From Streptomyces sp. NBC_00523 (GTDB lineage Bacteria > Actinomycetota > Actinomycetes > Streptomycetales > Streptomycetaceae), in contig NZ_CP107836.1 in assembly GCF_036346615.1 (NCBI RefSeq), forward strand, positions 6,944,001 to 7,008,000: a stretch of 64,000 nucleotides of DNA. Direction: 5' to 3'. Each line of letters starts with the position of its first letter. Position 1 is the first letter of the stretch. The notes beneath the pieces were generated by a model. That model was not told the DNA's origin. It ran no database searches and saw only the letters and a list, made by a program, of their open reading frames with translations. Positions 17,101 to 25,189 of this stretch are shown piece after piece. A program made the position numbers and the translations under genes.

Positions 17101-18147
17101 TCACAGGGCGCGGTCCACGACGTACGGGAACAGCGTGAGCATCTCCTCCAGGGCGTCGGGCGCCGACGAGACGCTCTCCAGGCAGGCCCGCGCCCGCTCC
17201 AGATGACCGTGCGCCTCCGCCGTGGCGGCCGCCCGCCCGCCGGCCTCCTCCACCAGCCCGGCGGCCCGCCGCACCGATGCCTCGTCGAGCGGGCCGCCGC
17301 GCAGCAGCGCCGCCAGCTCCGTCGCGGCCGGGCCGCCTGCGGCGAGCGCGGCGAGCACCGGGTACGTCTTCTTGCCGCGCCCGAGGTCACCGTGCACCGG
17401 CTTGCCCGTGACCGCGGGATCGCCCCAGATCCCCAGCACATCGTCCGCCGCCTGGAACGCCACGCCCAGGTGGCGCCCCGCCGCGGCCAGCGCGTCGGCC
17501 TCCGTGCGCCCGGCGCCCCCGAGCAGGGCACCCAGGCCGGCGGCGCAGCCCAGCAGCGCACCGGTCTTGCGCTCGGCCATCTGCCGGTACTCGTGCGCCC
17601 GCACGGCGTCGGGACCGGTCCACGGCCGCGACTCGAAGAGCAGGTCGTCGGCCTGGCCGTGCACCAGGTCGGTGAGGGTGCCGGCGAGCAGCCGCAGCGC
17701 CGGGGCGCACTGCCGGCCCGGCGCGTCGGTGAGCGTCCGCACCGCCTGGGCGAACAGCGCGTCCCCCGCGAGGACCGCCGGACCGGTTCCGTAGGCCTTC
17801 CAGGCGGTGGCGCGCCGCCTGCGCGTCTCGTCGCCGTCCATGATGTCGTCGTGGAGCAGCGAGAAGGTGTGGATCAGCTCGACGGCGACCGCTCCGGGGA
17901 CCGCGTCCCGCGCCTCCGCCCCGACGGCCTCCGCGCCGAGCACGGCCAGCGCCTGGCGTACGCCCTTGCCCTGGGCGCCCGGCACGTCGTCGCCGTCCAC
18001 CCCGTCCCACCCGAGCGAGAACGCGGTGATCTCGGCGTGCCACGGGTGCAGTTGGCGCACGGCCCGGGACAGGGCGGGGCGGACCAGGGCGCGGCAGCGG
18101 GCCAGGATGCGCGGTGCGGTCACCGGGGAGGCCGTCGGCGACGTCAT
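17101..18147 (-). CDS. trans-isoprenyl diphosphate synthase (GGPP/FPP synthase type)
   Basis: The 348-residue enzyme condenses isopentenyl diphosphate onto an allylic diphosphate. The first aspartate-rich motif is LLHDDIMDGDETRRR (Asp100, 101 and 104) and the second is FQAADDVLGIWGD (Asp236, 237 and 244), the Mg-diphosphate sites. GKK (in DLGRGKKTYP) is also present. Product chain length cannot be read reliably; the class resembles actinobacterial GGPP synthases. Its ATG overlaps the stop of the upstream TPR gene (ATGA), so the two are translationally coupled. No terpene cyclase or phytoene synthase is nearby. Confidence 0.9.
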   Translation of the reverse strand: MTSPTASPVTAPRILARCRALVRPALSRAVRQLHPWHAEITAFSLGWDGVDGDDVPGAQGKGVRQALAVLGAEAVGAEARDAVPGAVAVELIHTFSLLHDDIMDGDETRRRRATAWKAYGTGPAVLAGDALFAQAVRTLTDAPGRQCAPALRLLAGTLTDLVHGQADDLLFESRPWTGPDAVRAHEYRQMAERKTGALLGCAAGLGALLGGAGRTEADALAAAGRHLGVAFQAADDVLGIWGDPAVTGKPVHGDLGRGKKTYPVLAALAAGGPAATELAALLRGGPLDEASVRRAAGLVEEAGGRAAATAEAHGHLERARACLESVSSAPDALEEMLTLFPYVVDRAL

Positions 18148-19208
18148 CGCCCACCGCCCGCGTCCGCCGCCGTGTCCCCGGACCGCTCCACGCCCAGCTC
18201 CGCGTACGCCCGGTCGACCATGTCCCGGGCGTTGAGCAGCCCGATCCGGTCGAGCGTGGCCCGCAGCGCGTCCAGATCGGCGGCCGTCTCCCCGGCGTCC
18301 CGCCCGAGCCGGGCGAGCGACTTCACCAGGCCGAGTCGCGCCAGCGCCTCGCCCCGGGGCTCAGCCATCGCCCGGAACTCCTCCAGCGCCCCCGCGTAGC
18401 CCTGCCGGGCCTCCTCGTGGCGTCCGGCGCGGTAGAGCACGTTGGCGCGCATCTTGTGGTTGTACGCCAGGGCGCTCGACAACTTCATCTCCCGGCAGGC
18501 GACCTCGGCCTCCGCCAGCAGCTCCAGTGCGCGGTCCGGGTCGTTGTCGCGTACGGAGATGATGTCGGCCATGCCGCGCAGCGCCCAGGCCCGGCCCCGC
18601 CGGTCATCGGCGTCACCGGCCAGCTGGGCGGCCTCCTCGAACATCGCCAGGGCGGTGTCGAAGGAACCGGTGTTGCGGTGGATCTGCGCGATGCCCTCCA
18701 GGGCCCAGACGGTGTGGCGCGCCTCGCCGCGTGCCCGGGCCTCGGCGAGCAGTTGCTCATGCAGCGCGGCGACGGTCCGGTAGTCGCCCTGGATGCGCCC
18801 GGTCTCCGCGAGGCCGGCGAGCGAGTAACCCCGGGCGACGACGTCCCCGCCCCGCTTGCCCAGGTCCGCCGCCAGGCCCAGGAGCCGGAACGCGAGCCGG
18901 AGCCGGCCGCGCTGGCGGGCCAGTGTGCCGCCGCTCCACAGGGCCCAGGCCATCGCCCCGGCGTCGTCCGCCGAGCGCGCGGCGCGGTAACTCGCCTTCC
19001 ACGCGGAGTCGGCGTCCCGGACCTGGCCGAGCCTGCGGTGTGCCTCGGCCACGGCGAGACCCGCGCGGGCCACTTCCCGGGCGGAGCCGGAGCGTTCGGC
19101 CTCTTCCAAGTGGCGTACGCCCTCGGCGAGTACGTCCGTGAGGGAGGCGTTCACGGACATCTTGGTGAGGGCGCCCTGGTATTCGGGCGCCAGTGCCTTG
19201 CTGTGCAT
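18144..19208 (-). CDS. tetratricopeptide-repeat protein coupled to the prenyl synthase
   Basis: The 354-residue, all-helical, Ala/Arg-rich protein contains about six TPR-like units of roughly 40 residues (for example GDYRTVAALHEQLLAEARARGE, GSFDTALAMFEEAAQLAGDADD and GRHEEARQGYAGALEEFRAMAE). It has no HTH or enzyme domain, so it is probably a protein-interaction scaffold. ATG at 19208 has AAAGG upstream; an earlier start at 19229 is possible. It is the first gene of a two-gene operon with the prenyl synthase, under a nested palindrome at 19247-19280. Its precise role is unknown. Confidence 0.75.
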   Translation of the reverse strand: MHSKALAPEYQGALTKMSVNASLTDVLAEGVRHLEEAERSGSAREVARAGLAVAEAHRRLGQVRDADSAWKASYRAARSADDAGAMAWALWSGGTLARQRGRLRLAFRLLGLAADLGKRGGDVVARGYSLAGLAETGRIQGDYRTVAALHEQLLAEARARGEARHTVWALEGIAQIHRNTGSFDTALAMFEEAAQLAGDADDRRGRAWALRGMADIISVRDNDPDRALELLAEAEVACREMKLSSALAYNHKMRANVLYRAGRHEEARQGYAGALEEFRAMAEPRGEALARLGLVKSLARLGRDAGETAADLDALRATLDRIGLLNARDMVDRAYAELGVERSGDTAADAGGGR

Positions 19209-19246
19209 GGAAGCCTTTCGCGCGGGCACGGGCGGCCTCGGCCATG

Positions 19247-19280
19247 ACTATGCAGTGCATGTATACATGTAGCGTATAGT
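19247..19280. promoter_or_regulatory. nested dyad-symmetric A/T-rich element
   Basis: A perfect 12-bp palindrome CATGTATACATG (19258-19269) is centred inside a second, outer pair ACTAT (19247-19251) / ATAGT (19276-19280) with the same centre. It lies about 40 bp before the TPR gene in otherwise G/C-rich DNA. The TGTATACA core is typical of GntR-like operators. No GntR gene is adjacent. Confidence 0.5.
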
Positions 19281-19438
19281 TGGCCGGTTCTCCGGTCCGT
19301 GCTCAGGGGGGAGGGGCGAGAGTGGTCGTGTGTGCGGCGTGCCGCCTTGCTGTGGACCAAGACCGCGGATCGGCGCCCGGGGTTGCCTCGTCCCGGGAAT
19401 TGTCGTCGGAACCGTGGACCGGACGTGCTCGTGGCCCG
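19281..19438. other. intergenic stretch with no recognisable gene
   Basis: About 160 bp lie between the dyad element and the end of the phosphoribosyltransferase-hydrolase gene. A repeated CCCGGG (around 19378 and 19393) could form a weak hairpin. I see no ribosome site or conserved ORF here. Confidence 0.4.
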
Positions 19439-20740
19439 TCAGACGGCCCCGTCGGCCAGGTGCCCGGCGAACCAGTCGCGGGCCCGCTCGGCGACGTCGT
19501 CCAGCGTGCCCGGCTCCTCGAAGAGGTGCGTCGCGCCCGGGACGACGTCGAGCCGGTTCTCGCAGCGCAACTGCGCCTGCGCCCGGCGGTTCAGGTCCAG
19601 CACCTCGGTGTCCCGGCTGCCCACGAGCAGCAGCGTGGGGGAGCGGACCTCGCCCAGGCGGGCGCCCGCCAGATCCGGCCGCCCGCCCCGCGAGACGACC
19701 GCGCCGATGCCCGTCTCCCGCTCCGCGCCGAGAACGGCCGCCGCCTGGAGCGCGGCGGCCGCGCCCGTGCTGGCGCCGAACACGCCGAGGGGCCCGGGCG
19801 CATGGGCCCGCACCCAGGCCGCGGCGTCCACCAGGCGGCCGGCGAGGGCCGAGATGTCGAAGACATGGCCGCCCTCCGCCTCCTCGTCCGCGGTGAGCAG
19901 GTCGAAGAGCAGCGTGCCGAGACCGGCCCGGTTCAGCGCCGCGGCGACCGACCGGTTGCGCGGGCTGTGCCGGCTGCTCCCGGAGCCGTGGGCGAACACC
20001 ACGAGCGCCCCGGAGCCACCGGCCGGGGTGAGGGTGCCCGGCAGGTCGACGCCGCCGGCCTCCACCAGGACGTCGCTGGTCAGCCGGGGCCCGGTCTGTC
20101 GCGCGGCCCGGGCCAGGAGCGCGACGACCTCCTCGTCCGGGGTCTGGCCGAAGTCCCGGTACCACTCGCCCACCGCCGAGAACGCGACCGGCGACGACAG
20201 GCAGACCAGCTCGTCCGCCTCCTTCCGCAGCCGGGCCGCCGCGGACGGCGGTGCGACCGGTACGGCCAGCACCACATGCGCGGCACCCTGCGCCCGGGCC
20301 ACCGCGCAGGCGGCGAGCGCGGTCGCGCCGGTGGCGATCCCGTCGTCCACGACGACCGCGGTGCGCCCGTCGAGCGGGATGCGCGGCCGGTCGCCCCGGA
20401 ACTCGCGGGCACGGCGGCGCAGTTCGGCCTCCTCCGCCTCCTGGACGGCCGCGATGTCGGAGTCCGAGACCCCGGCCCGGCGCACGATGTCGTCGCTGAT
20501 GATCCGGACGCCGCCCTCCCCGATGGCGCCGAAGCCCAGTTCCGGGTGGCTCGGGACGCCCAGTTTGCGGACCACGATGACGTCGAGCGGGGCGCCGAGC
20601 TCCTGAGCGACGCGGAAGGCGACCGGCACACCGCCGCGCGGGAGTCCCAGCACGACGGGATCGCTCTGCGCGAGGGGCCGGAGGGCTTCGGCGAGCCGAC
20701 GGCCCGCGTCGGGACGGTCGGCGAACAGCACAGGACTCAC
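19439..20740 (-). CDS. phosphoribosyltransferase-alpha/beta hydrolase fusion
   Basis: The 433-residue two-domain protein begins with a type I phosphoribosyltransferase domain (about 1-215; PRGGVPVAFRVAQEL, and the PRPP loop VVVDDGIATGATA). An alpha/beta (dienelactone-hydrolase-like) domain follows (about 225-430; FAHGSGSSRHSPRN oxyanion region, nucleophile elbow GASTG, and a His near GATHLFEEPG). Such fusions occur in actinobacteria, but the substrate pair is unknown. I chose GTG at 20740, giving MSPVLFADRPDAGRRLA, the usual family beginning; ATG at 20803 is an alternative. It is monocistronic and divergent from the metallophore-like operon. Confidence 0.8.
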   Translation of the reverse strand: MSPVLFADRPDAGRRLAEALRPLAQSDPVVLGLPRGGVPVAFRVAQELGAPLDVIVVRKLGVPSHPELGFGAIGEGGVRIISDDIVRRAGVSDSDIAAVQEAEEAELRRRAREFRGDRPRIPLDGRTAVVVDDGIATGATALAACAVARAQGAAHVVLAVPVAPPSAAARLRKEADELVCLSSPVAFSAVGEWYRDFGQTPDEEVVALLARAARQTGPRLTSDVLVEAGGVDLPGTLTPAGGSGALVVFAHGSGSSRHSPRNRSVAAALNRAGLGTLLFDLLTADEEAEGGHVFDISALAGRLVDAAAWVRAHAPGPLGVFGASTGAAAALQAAAVLGAERETGIGAVVSRGGRPDLAGARLGEVRSPTLLLVGSRDTEVLDLNRRAQAQLRCENRLDVVPGATHLFEEPGTLDDVAERARDWFAGHLADGAV

Positions 20741-20868
20741 CCCACATCGAGGACCACGCGCGGCGCCCACCCGTTCTGTCGCCGGGTGACGCACGTACCT
20801 CATTCCAATCAACCGCGCTCACCGGGCCCGCGCAAATCGGCGGAAACGCACGGGATCCCGACACATAG

Positions 20869-20897
20869 ATGACAATGAAAACGATTGTCGTTAACGT
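20869..20897 (+). promoter_or_regulatory. promoter with Fur/Zur-family box for the ten-gene operon
   Basis: ATGACA (20869-20874, five of six matches to TTGACA) and TAACGT (20892-20897, TAnnnT type) are separated by exactly 17 bp. The spacer holds TGAAAACGATTGTCG (20876-20890), which matches 12 of 15 positions of the palindrome TGAAAATGATTTTCA that I recall as the actinobacterial Zur consensus. A larger inverted repeat GACAAT-N7-ATTGTC (20871-20889) overlaps it. Binding here would block RNA polymerase when zinc is plentiful. Zur is favoured because Streptomyces iron control uses DtxR-type DmdR boxes. Confidence 0.7.
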
Positions 20898-20980
20898 ATG
20901 CGGGGTCGGGCACGCAGCCTGCCGGCCGTTTGCCGGCGCGTGCCCGGAATTCCGCAACCGTGCGTCCAAGAGGGGGAGTT

Positions 20981-22237
20981 GTGGCTCATCTGCTGATGGT
21001 CGAGAGCTGGGTCGGGTCGATGAGCAGACTCCTGCCGAGAGCGATTCGGGAGGGCGGGCACGAGTTCACCTTCCTCACCCGCGATCTGCATCACTATCTG
21101 CGCTCGGCGCCGGAGGGCACCCGGCACCCGCTGCTCGCGGCCCGGAACGTGCTGACGGCCCCCACCAATGACCCCGACCAGCTGCTGCCGTTCGCCGAAC
21201 GGGCCCACCAGGCCCTGGGTTTCGACGCCGTGGTCTCCTCCTGCGACTACTACCTGCCGGTGGCAGCCCGGATCGCGGCCCGCCTGGGGCTGCCCGGCCC
21301 CGCCCCCGAGGCAATGGAGAACGCCTGCCGCAAGGACGCCACCCGAAACGTCCTCGCCCGTGCCGGAGTGCCCGGGCCGCGCTACGCGGTCTGCGCCGAC
21401 TGGGCCGGAACCGCCAAGGCGGCGGCCCGGATCGGGCTGCCGCTGGTCGTGAAGCCGGTGGACCTGTGCGCGGGGATGCTGGTGCGCCGCGTGGACGACG
21501 AGGCCCAGCTCGCCGACGCCCACCGCGCCCTCGCCGACTTCCCGGTCAACGCGCGGGGACAGCGGCGTTCCCCCGTCATCCTGCTGGAAGAGCTGCTGCA
21601 CGGTCCCGAGGTCAGCGTCGAGACCGTCACGCACCGGGGGCGGACCCGGGTGATCGGGGTGACCGACAAGAGCATCGGCGGCGCCCCGGCCTTCGTGGAG
21701 ACCGGGCACATGTTCCCGGCCGCCCTCACCGAACAGGACGCCCGCGCGGCCCGGGACACGGCGGTCCGGGCGATCGAGGCGCTGGGCCTGGACGGCGTCG
21801 TCGCGCACACCGAGATCAAACTGACGCCCGCCGGACCCCGCGTGGTGGAGGTCAACCCCCGCCCGGCGGGCAACCGCATCACCGAACTCGTCCGGCACGT
21901 GACCGGCATCGACCTCGCCGCCGCCTGTGTGAGCGTGGCCCTCGGCGAGGAGCCGGATCTGCGGCCGCACGACACCGGCCTGCGCAGCGCCGCCATCGGC
22001 TTCCTGGTGCCCGCCACCGGGGGAGTGCTGGACGGCATCGACGGCGGCGACACGGCCGGCGAGGCCGACGACGTGCTGGAGCTCAGCCTCGCCGCGCCCG
22101 GCACCCGGGTCACCGCCGAGGGCAGCAACAACGGATACCTCGGGCATGTGATGGCGGGCGACACCGACGGGCCGGGCGCCCGCGCCCGCGTGGAAGCGCT
22201 GCTGGCGGGCCTCCGCCCCCGGGTGGTGTCCCGATGA
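20981..22237 (+). CDS. ATP-grasp carboxylate-amine ligase, first gene of metallophore-like operon
   Basis: The 418-residue enzyme of the ATP-grasp superfamily uses ATP to form an acyl-phosphate and join it to an amine. It shows the ATP-binding lysine in LPLVVKPVDLCAG (about 158), the LLEELLHGPEVSVE segment (about 201-214), and the Mg ligands Glu278 (HTEIKL), Glu290 and Asn292 (VVEVNPRPAGN). A C-terminal domain with GYLGHVMA ends the protein. The GTG at 20981 follows AGAGGGGGAG; the upstream open frame includes the promoter and is not coding. It is translationally coupled to the DUF364 gene (ATGA). It probably builds the amide or peptide bond of the proposed small ligand. Confidence 0.85.
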   Translation: MAHLLMVESWVGSMSRLLPRAIREGGHEFTFLTRDLHHYLRSAPEGTRHPLLAARNVLTAPTNDPDQLLPFAERAHQALGFDAVVSSCDYYLPVAARIAARLGLPGPAPEAMENACRKDATRNVLARAGVPGPRYAVCADWAGTAKAAARIGLPLVVKPVDLCAGMLVRRVDDEAQLADAHRALADFPVNARGQRRSPVILLEELLHGPEVSVETVTHRGRTRVIGVTDKSIGGAPAFVETGHMFPAALTEQDARAARDTAVRAIEALGLDGVVAHTEIKLTPAGPRVVEVNPRPAGNRITELVRHVTGIDLAAACVSVALGEEPDLRPHDTGLRSAAIGFLVPATGGVLDGIDGGDTAGEADDVLELSLAAPGTRVTAEGSNNGYLGHVMAGDTDGPGARARVEALLAGLRPRVVSR

Positions 22238-23070
22238 CCGCGCCCACCGCCACCACCGCCCCGGCCCCCGGCTCGTGCGACGCGCTCGTCTCCCGCGTCC
22301 TGTCCGGCGCGTACGGGCCCGACCCGAAGGCCCTCCGCGTCAGCACCGCCTTCACCATCCGCCAGTCCGTCAGGCATACGGGACGGGCCGGCGGCTACCG
22401 CAACGAGGTCCTGAGCCTGCGCATCGGCGCCGCCGTCGGCTCCTGCGCGGTCGAACCGGGCGAGCTGCCGGACGGCGCCGCCGACGACTGCGTCGGCACC
22501 GATGCCGCCACGCTGCTCGCCCACCCGCTGCGGGCGGTACGGATCGCCGCGCTCGACGCCTTCCTCATGCACATCCTGCCGCACGGCCCCGCCTCGGGTG
22601 CCCGGCCGTTGCCGCTGCCCGCCGGGGGCTCCCTGGAGAAGTCGCGGGCCCGGGCGCGCGCCGTCGTCGGCCTGCTGGACCTCCCGCCCGGCCGCACGGT
22701 GCTCGTCGTCGGCGTCGTCAACTCGCTCCTGGAGGCGTTGCGCGAGCGCGGACTGCGGTACGTGCCCTGCGATCTGAAGGGCGGCACCACGGAGTGGGAC
22801 GAGCCGGTACGTGACGACGCCTCGGACCACCTCAGCCGCTGCGACGCCGTCCTCGCCTCGGGGATGACCCTCGGCAACGGCACCTTCGAACAGCTCAGGA
22901 CCCACGCGCTGCGCCACGGCAAGCCGCTCGTGATGTTCGCCCAGACGGGCAGCGCGGTCCTGCCCCGGCTCATCGGCTCGGGGGTCACCGCCGTCTCCGC
23001 GGAGCCGTACCCCTTCTTCTGGCTCGACGGCGGCCCCGGCACCATCCACCAGTACGGAGGCACCCGGTGA
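22234..23070 (+). CDS. DUF4213/DUF364 'putative heavy-metal chelation' protein
   Basis: The 278-residue protein has an N-terminal DUF4213-like region (about 30-110; RNEVLSLRIGAAVGSC). A Rossmann-like DUF364 domain follows (about 130-275) with VVGVVNSLLEALRERGLRYV, the hallmark ASGMTLGNGTFEQL (cf. TGTTLxNGT) and VMFAQTGSAVLP. The family is named for a structural suggestion of metal binding; its chemistry is unknown. ATG at 22234 overlaps the ligase stop by 4 nt. Being sandwiched between a ligase and a PLP enzyme argues for a biosynthetic or metal-handling part in the same pathway rather than general metabolism. Confidence 0.78.
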   Translation: MTAPTATTAPAPGSCDALVSRVLSGAYGPDPKALRVSTAFTIRQSVRHTGRAGGYRNEVLSLRIGAAVGSCAVEPGELPDGAADDCVGTDAATLLAHPLRAVRIAALDAFLMHILPHGPASGARPLPLPAGGSLEKSRARARAVVGLLDLPPGRTVLVVGVVNSLLEALRERGLRYVPCDLKGGTTEWDEPVRDDASDHLSRCDAVLASGMTLGNGTFEQLRTHALRHGKPLVMFAQTGSAVLPRLIGSGVTAVSAEPYPFFWLDGGPGTIHQYGGTR

Positions 23071-24134
23071 CCACGGCACTCCTGCGCCCCACCGGCAACC
23101 GCGAACTGCTCGGCCTGGTCGGGCGCACCCCGCTCGCCCGGATCACCGCGCCCCTGCCCTGTCCGCACCCCGGATTCTGGGCCAAGCTCGAAGGCTTCGG
23201 GGTGGGCGGCATGAAGGCACGCGCCGCCGTCTCGATGCTCCAAGGAGCCGAAGAACGCGGCGAACTCCGCCCCGGCGCCCCGGTCGTGGAGTCGACGTCC
23301 GGCACCCTCGGCATCGGCATCGCCTTCGCGGGCCAGGCACTCGGACACCCCGTGATCCTGGTGGGCGACACCGAACTCGAACCGTCCATGCGGCAGTTGC
23401 TGCGCGCCCACGGCGCCCGGCTCGAACTGGTCGACCGCCCGGCCGAGGAGGGCGGCTGGCAGGCGGCCCGGCTCGCCCGCCTCCACGAGCTGCTGGCCAC
23501 CCTGCCGGACGCCTACTGGCCCGACCAGTACAACAACCCCGACAACACCGCCGGTTATGCCTCGCTCGCCGCCGAGATCGCCGGCCGGCTCGACCGGGTG
23601 GACGTGCTGGTGTGCAGCGTCGGCACCGGCGGACACAGCGCCGGGACCGCCGCCTCGCTGCGCGGACACTGGCCCGCCCTGCGGCTGATCGGCGTCGACG
23701 CCACCGGCTCGGCCATCTTCGGCCAGCCCGCCCGCTCCCGGCTCATGCGCGGCCTCGGCAGCAGCATCCATCCCCGCAACGTCGCCCACGACCTCTTCGA
23801 CGAGGTCCACTGGGTCGGCCCGGCCGAGGCCGCCGACAGCTGCCGCAGGCTCGCCCGGGGCAACTTCGTCAGCGGCGGCTGGAGCACCGGGGCCGTCGCC
23901 CTCGTCGCCGCCTGGGCCGCCCGCGTGCACCCGGGCGCGGTCGTGGCCACCGTCTTCCCCGACGGACCGCACCGGTACCTCGGCAGCGTCTTCGACGACG
24001 GCTTCCACGCCCTCCACGGCCTCCGTACGGGTACCCCCGCGACCCGCCCCGTCGAGATCTCCCACCCCGGCGCGGCGGAGGCCACCGGCTGGACCCGCTG
24101 CACCACGGTCACGGACCCCCGGGAGCGCCGATGA
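23067..24134 (+). CDS. cysteine-synthase-like PLP enzyme (fold type II)
   Basis: The 355-residue enzyme resembles O-acetylserine sulfhydrylase and its C-N-bond-forming relatives such as SbnA. The Schiff-base lysine is Lys50 in GVGGMKAR. The substrate loop reads STSGTLG instead of the usual TSGNTG. The phosphate-binding loop is SVGTGGHSAG (about 188-197). The altered loop suggests a substrate other than sulfide plus acetylserine, plausibly beta-replacement on an activated serine to make diaminopropionate or an aminopolycarboxylate. GTG at 23067 overlaps the previous stop (GTGA). An ornithine-cyclodeaminase partner like SbnB is absent. Confidence 0.82.
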   Translation: MTTALLRPTGNRELLGLVGRTPLARITAPLPCPHPGFWAKLEGFGVGGMKARAAVSMLQGAEERGELRPGAPVVESTSGTLGIGIAFAGQALGHPVILVGDTELEPSMRQLLRAHGARLELVDRPAEEGGWQAARLARLHELLATLPDAYWPDQYNNPDNTAGYASLAAEIAGRLDRVDVLVCSVGTGGHSAGTAASLRGHWPALRLIGVDATGSAIFGQPARSRLMRGLGSSIHPRNVAHDLFDEVHWVGPAEAADSCRRLARGNFVSGGWSTGAVALVAAWAARVHPGAVVATVFPDGPHRYLGSVFDDGFHALHGLRTGTPATRPVEISHPGAAEATGWTRCTTVTDPRERR

Positions 24135-25189
24135 AGTGCACCCTCAGCACCGTGGAACTCCGGCTCGCCGAGCCGCTGCGGATCTCCCGGTCCACCACGA
24201 CCGCCCGGCACGCCGTCCGACTGACCGTCGAGCACCAGGGACTCCACGGCCACGGCGAAGCCGTCACCAGCGTGTACTACGGGCTGGACACCGGCGCCCT
24301 GCACCAGTGGCTGCACCGGTCCTCGCGCGCACTCGCCCGCTTCCCCGACCCCGAGACCGCCCTCGCCGCACTCCCCGAGGACGCCATCTCCACGCCCCCG
24401 GCGGTCACGGCCGCCGTGGAGTCCGCGCTGCTCGACCTCGCCGGCAAGCGCGCGGGGAAGCCCGTGCACCGGCTCCTCGGCGCCTCCGCGCCGCCCACCG
24501 CCGCCACCGCCCGGACCATCGGCATCACCACGCCCTCCCGGGCCGCCGCCCTCGCCACCCGCCTCGCGGACCGGGGATTCACGGTCCTCAAGGTCAAGGC
24601 CGGATCGGCGGACCCGGAGGACGACATCGCCCGGGTCCGCGCGGTCCGCGCCGCCGCCCCCGGCGTACGCCTGCTGCTCGACCCGAACGGCGGCTGGAGC
24701 GGGTCCGCCGCGCCCCGGCTGCTCGGGCGGTTCGCCGAACTGGGCGTCGAGGCCGTCGAACAGCCCGTGGCGCCGGGCGACCCCGAAGGGCTGGCCCGGC
24801 TCGCCGCGCGGTCACCGCTGCCGGTCGTCGCGGATGAGGACGCGGTCTCCTTCGAGGACGCCCGCCGCCTCGCGGGCCGCGTCCACGGCATCAACGTCAA
24901 GCTCGCCAAATGCGGCGGACCGGGCGCCGCCCTGCGCATCGCCGCCCTCATCGCCGGAAGCGGAACGGATCTCATGCTCGGCTGCCTCACCGCCAGTTCA
25001 CTCGGCATCGCCCCCGCCGTCCATCTCGCCGACCGCGCCCGGTGGACCGACCTGGACGGCCACCTCCTGCTCGCCCACGACCCCTGGACCGGCATCGGCG
25101 GCGACGACGGCACCGTACGCGCGAGCACGCGGCCGGGGCTCGGCGTACATCCGAGCCCGGCGCCCGCCCCGGCAGAGGTGCGACCGTGA
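24131..25189 (+). CDS. enolase-superfamily dipeptide/amino-acid epimerase
   Basis: This 352-residue protein belongs to the muconate-lactonising subgroup. Acid-base lysines are in LKVKAG (Lys154 and Lys156) and NVKLAK (Lys257). Metal ligands are Asp184 (LLLDPNGG), Glu210 (VEQPV) and Asp235 (VADED). Two lysines on opposite faces of the site are typical of 1,1-proton transfer, as in L-Ala-D/L-Glu epimerase. The late motif MLGCLTASSLG differs from the MxGCMxES form of classical dipeptide epimerases, so the substrate probably differs. The 4-nt ATGA overlap couples it to the PLP enzyme. It probably inverts a stereocentre of the ligand. Confidence 0.83.
   Translation: MKCTLSTVELRLAEPLRISRSTTTARHAVRLTVEHQGLHGHGEAVTSVYYGLDTGALHQWLHRSSRALARFPDPETALAALPEDAISTPPAVTAAVESALLDLAGKRAGKPVHRLLGASAPPTAATARTIGITTPSRAAALATRLADRGFTVLKVKAGSADPEDDIARVRAVRAAAPGVRLLLDPNGGWSGSAAPRLLGRFAELGVEAVEQPVAPGDPEGLARLAARSPLPVVADEDAVSFEDARRLAGRVHGINVKLAKCGGPGAALRIAALIAGSGTDLMLGCLTASSLGIAPAVHLADRARWTDLDGHLLLAHDPWTGIGGDDGTVRASTRPGLGVHPSPAPAPAEVRP

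Noticed and set aside
20871..20889. Reading the GACAAT-N7-ATTGTC repeat as an iron (Fur) box
   Set aside because: It does match 14 of 19 positions of the classical Fur box, but Streptomyces iron control relies on DtxR-type DmdR sites (TTAGGTTAGGCTAACCTAA type), which this is not; Zur is the better fit.
20885..20980. Extended N-terminus for the ATP-grasp gene
   Set aside because: The extension would translate the promoter/box region and lacks family similarity; GTG 20981 has AGAGGGGGAG and starts at the expected first beta-strand.
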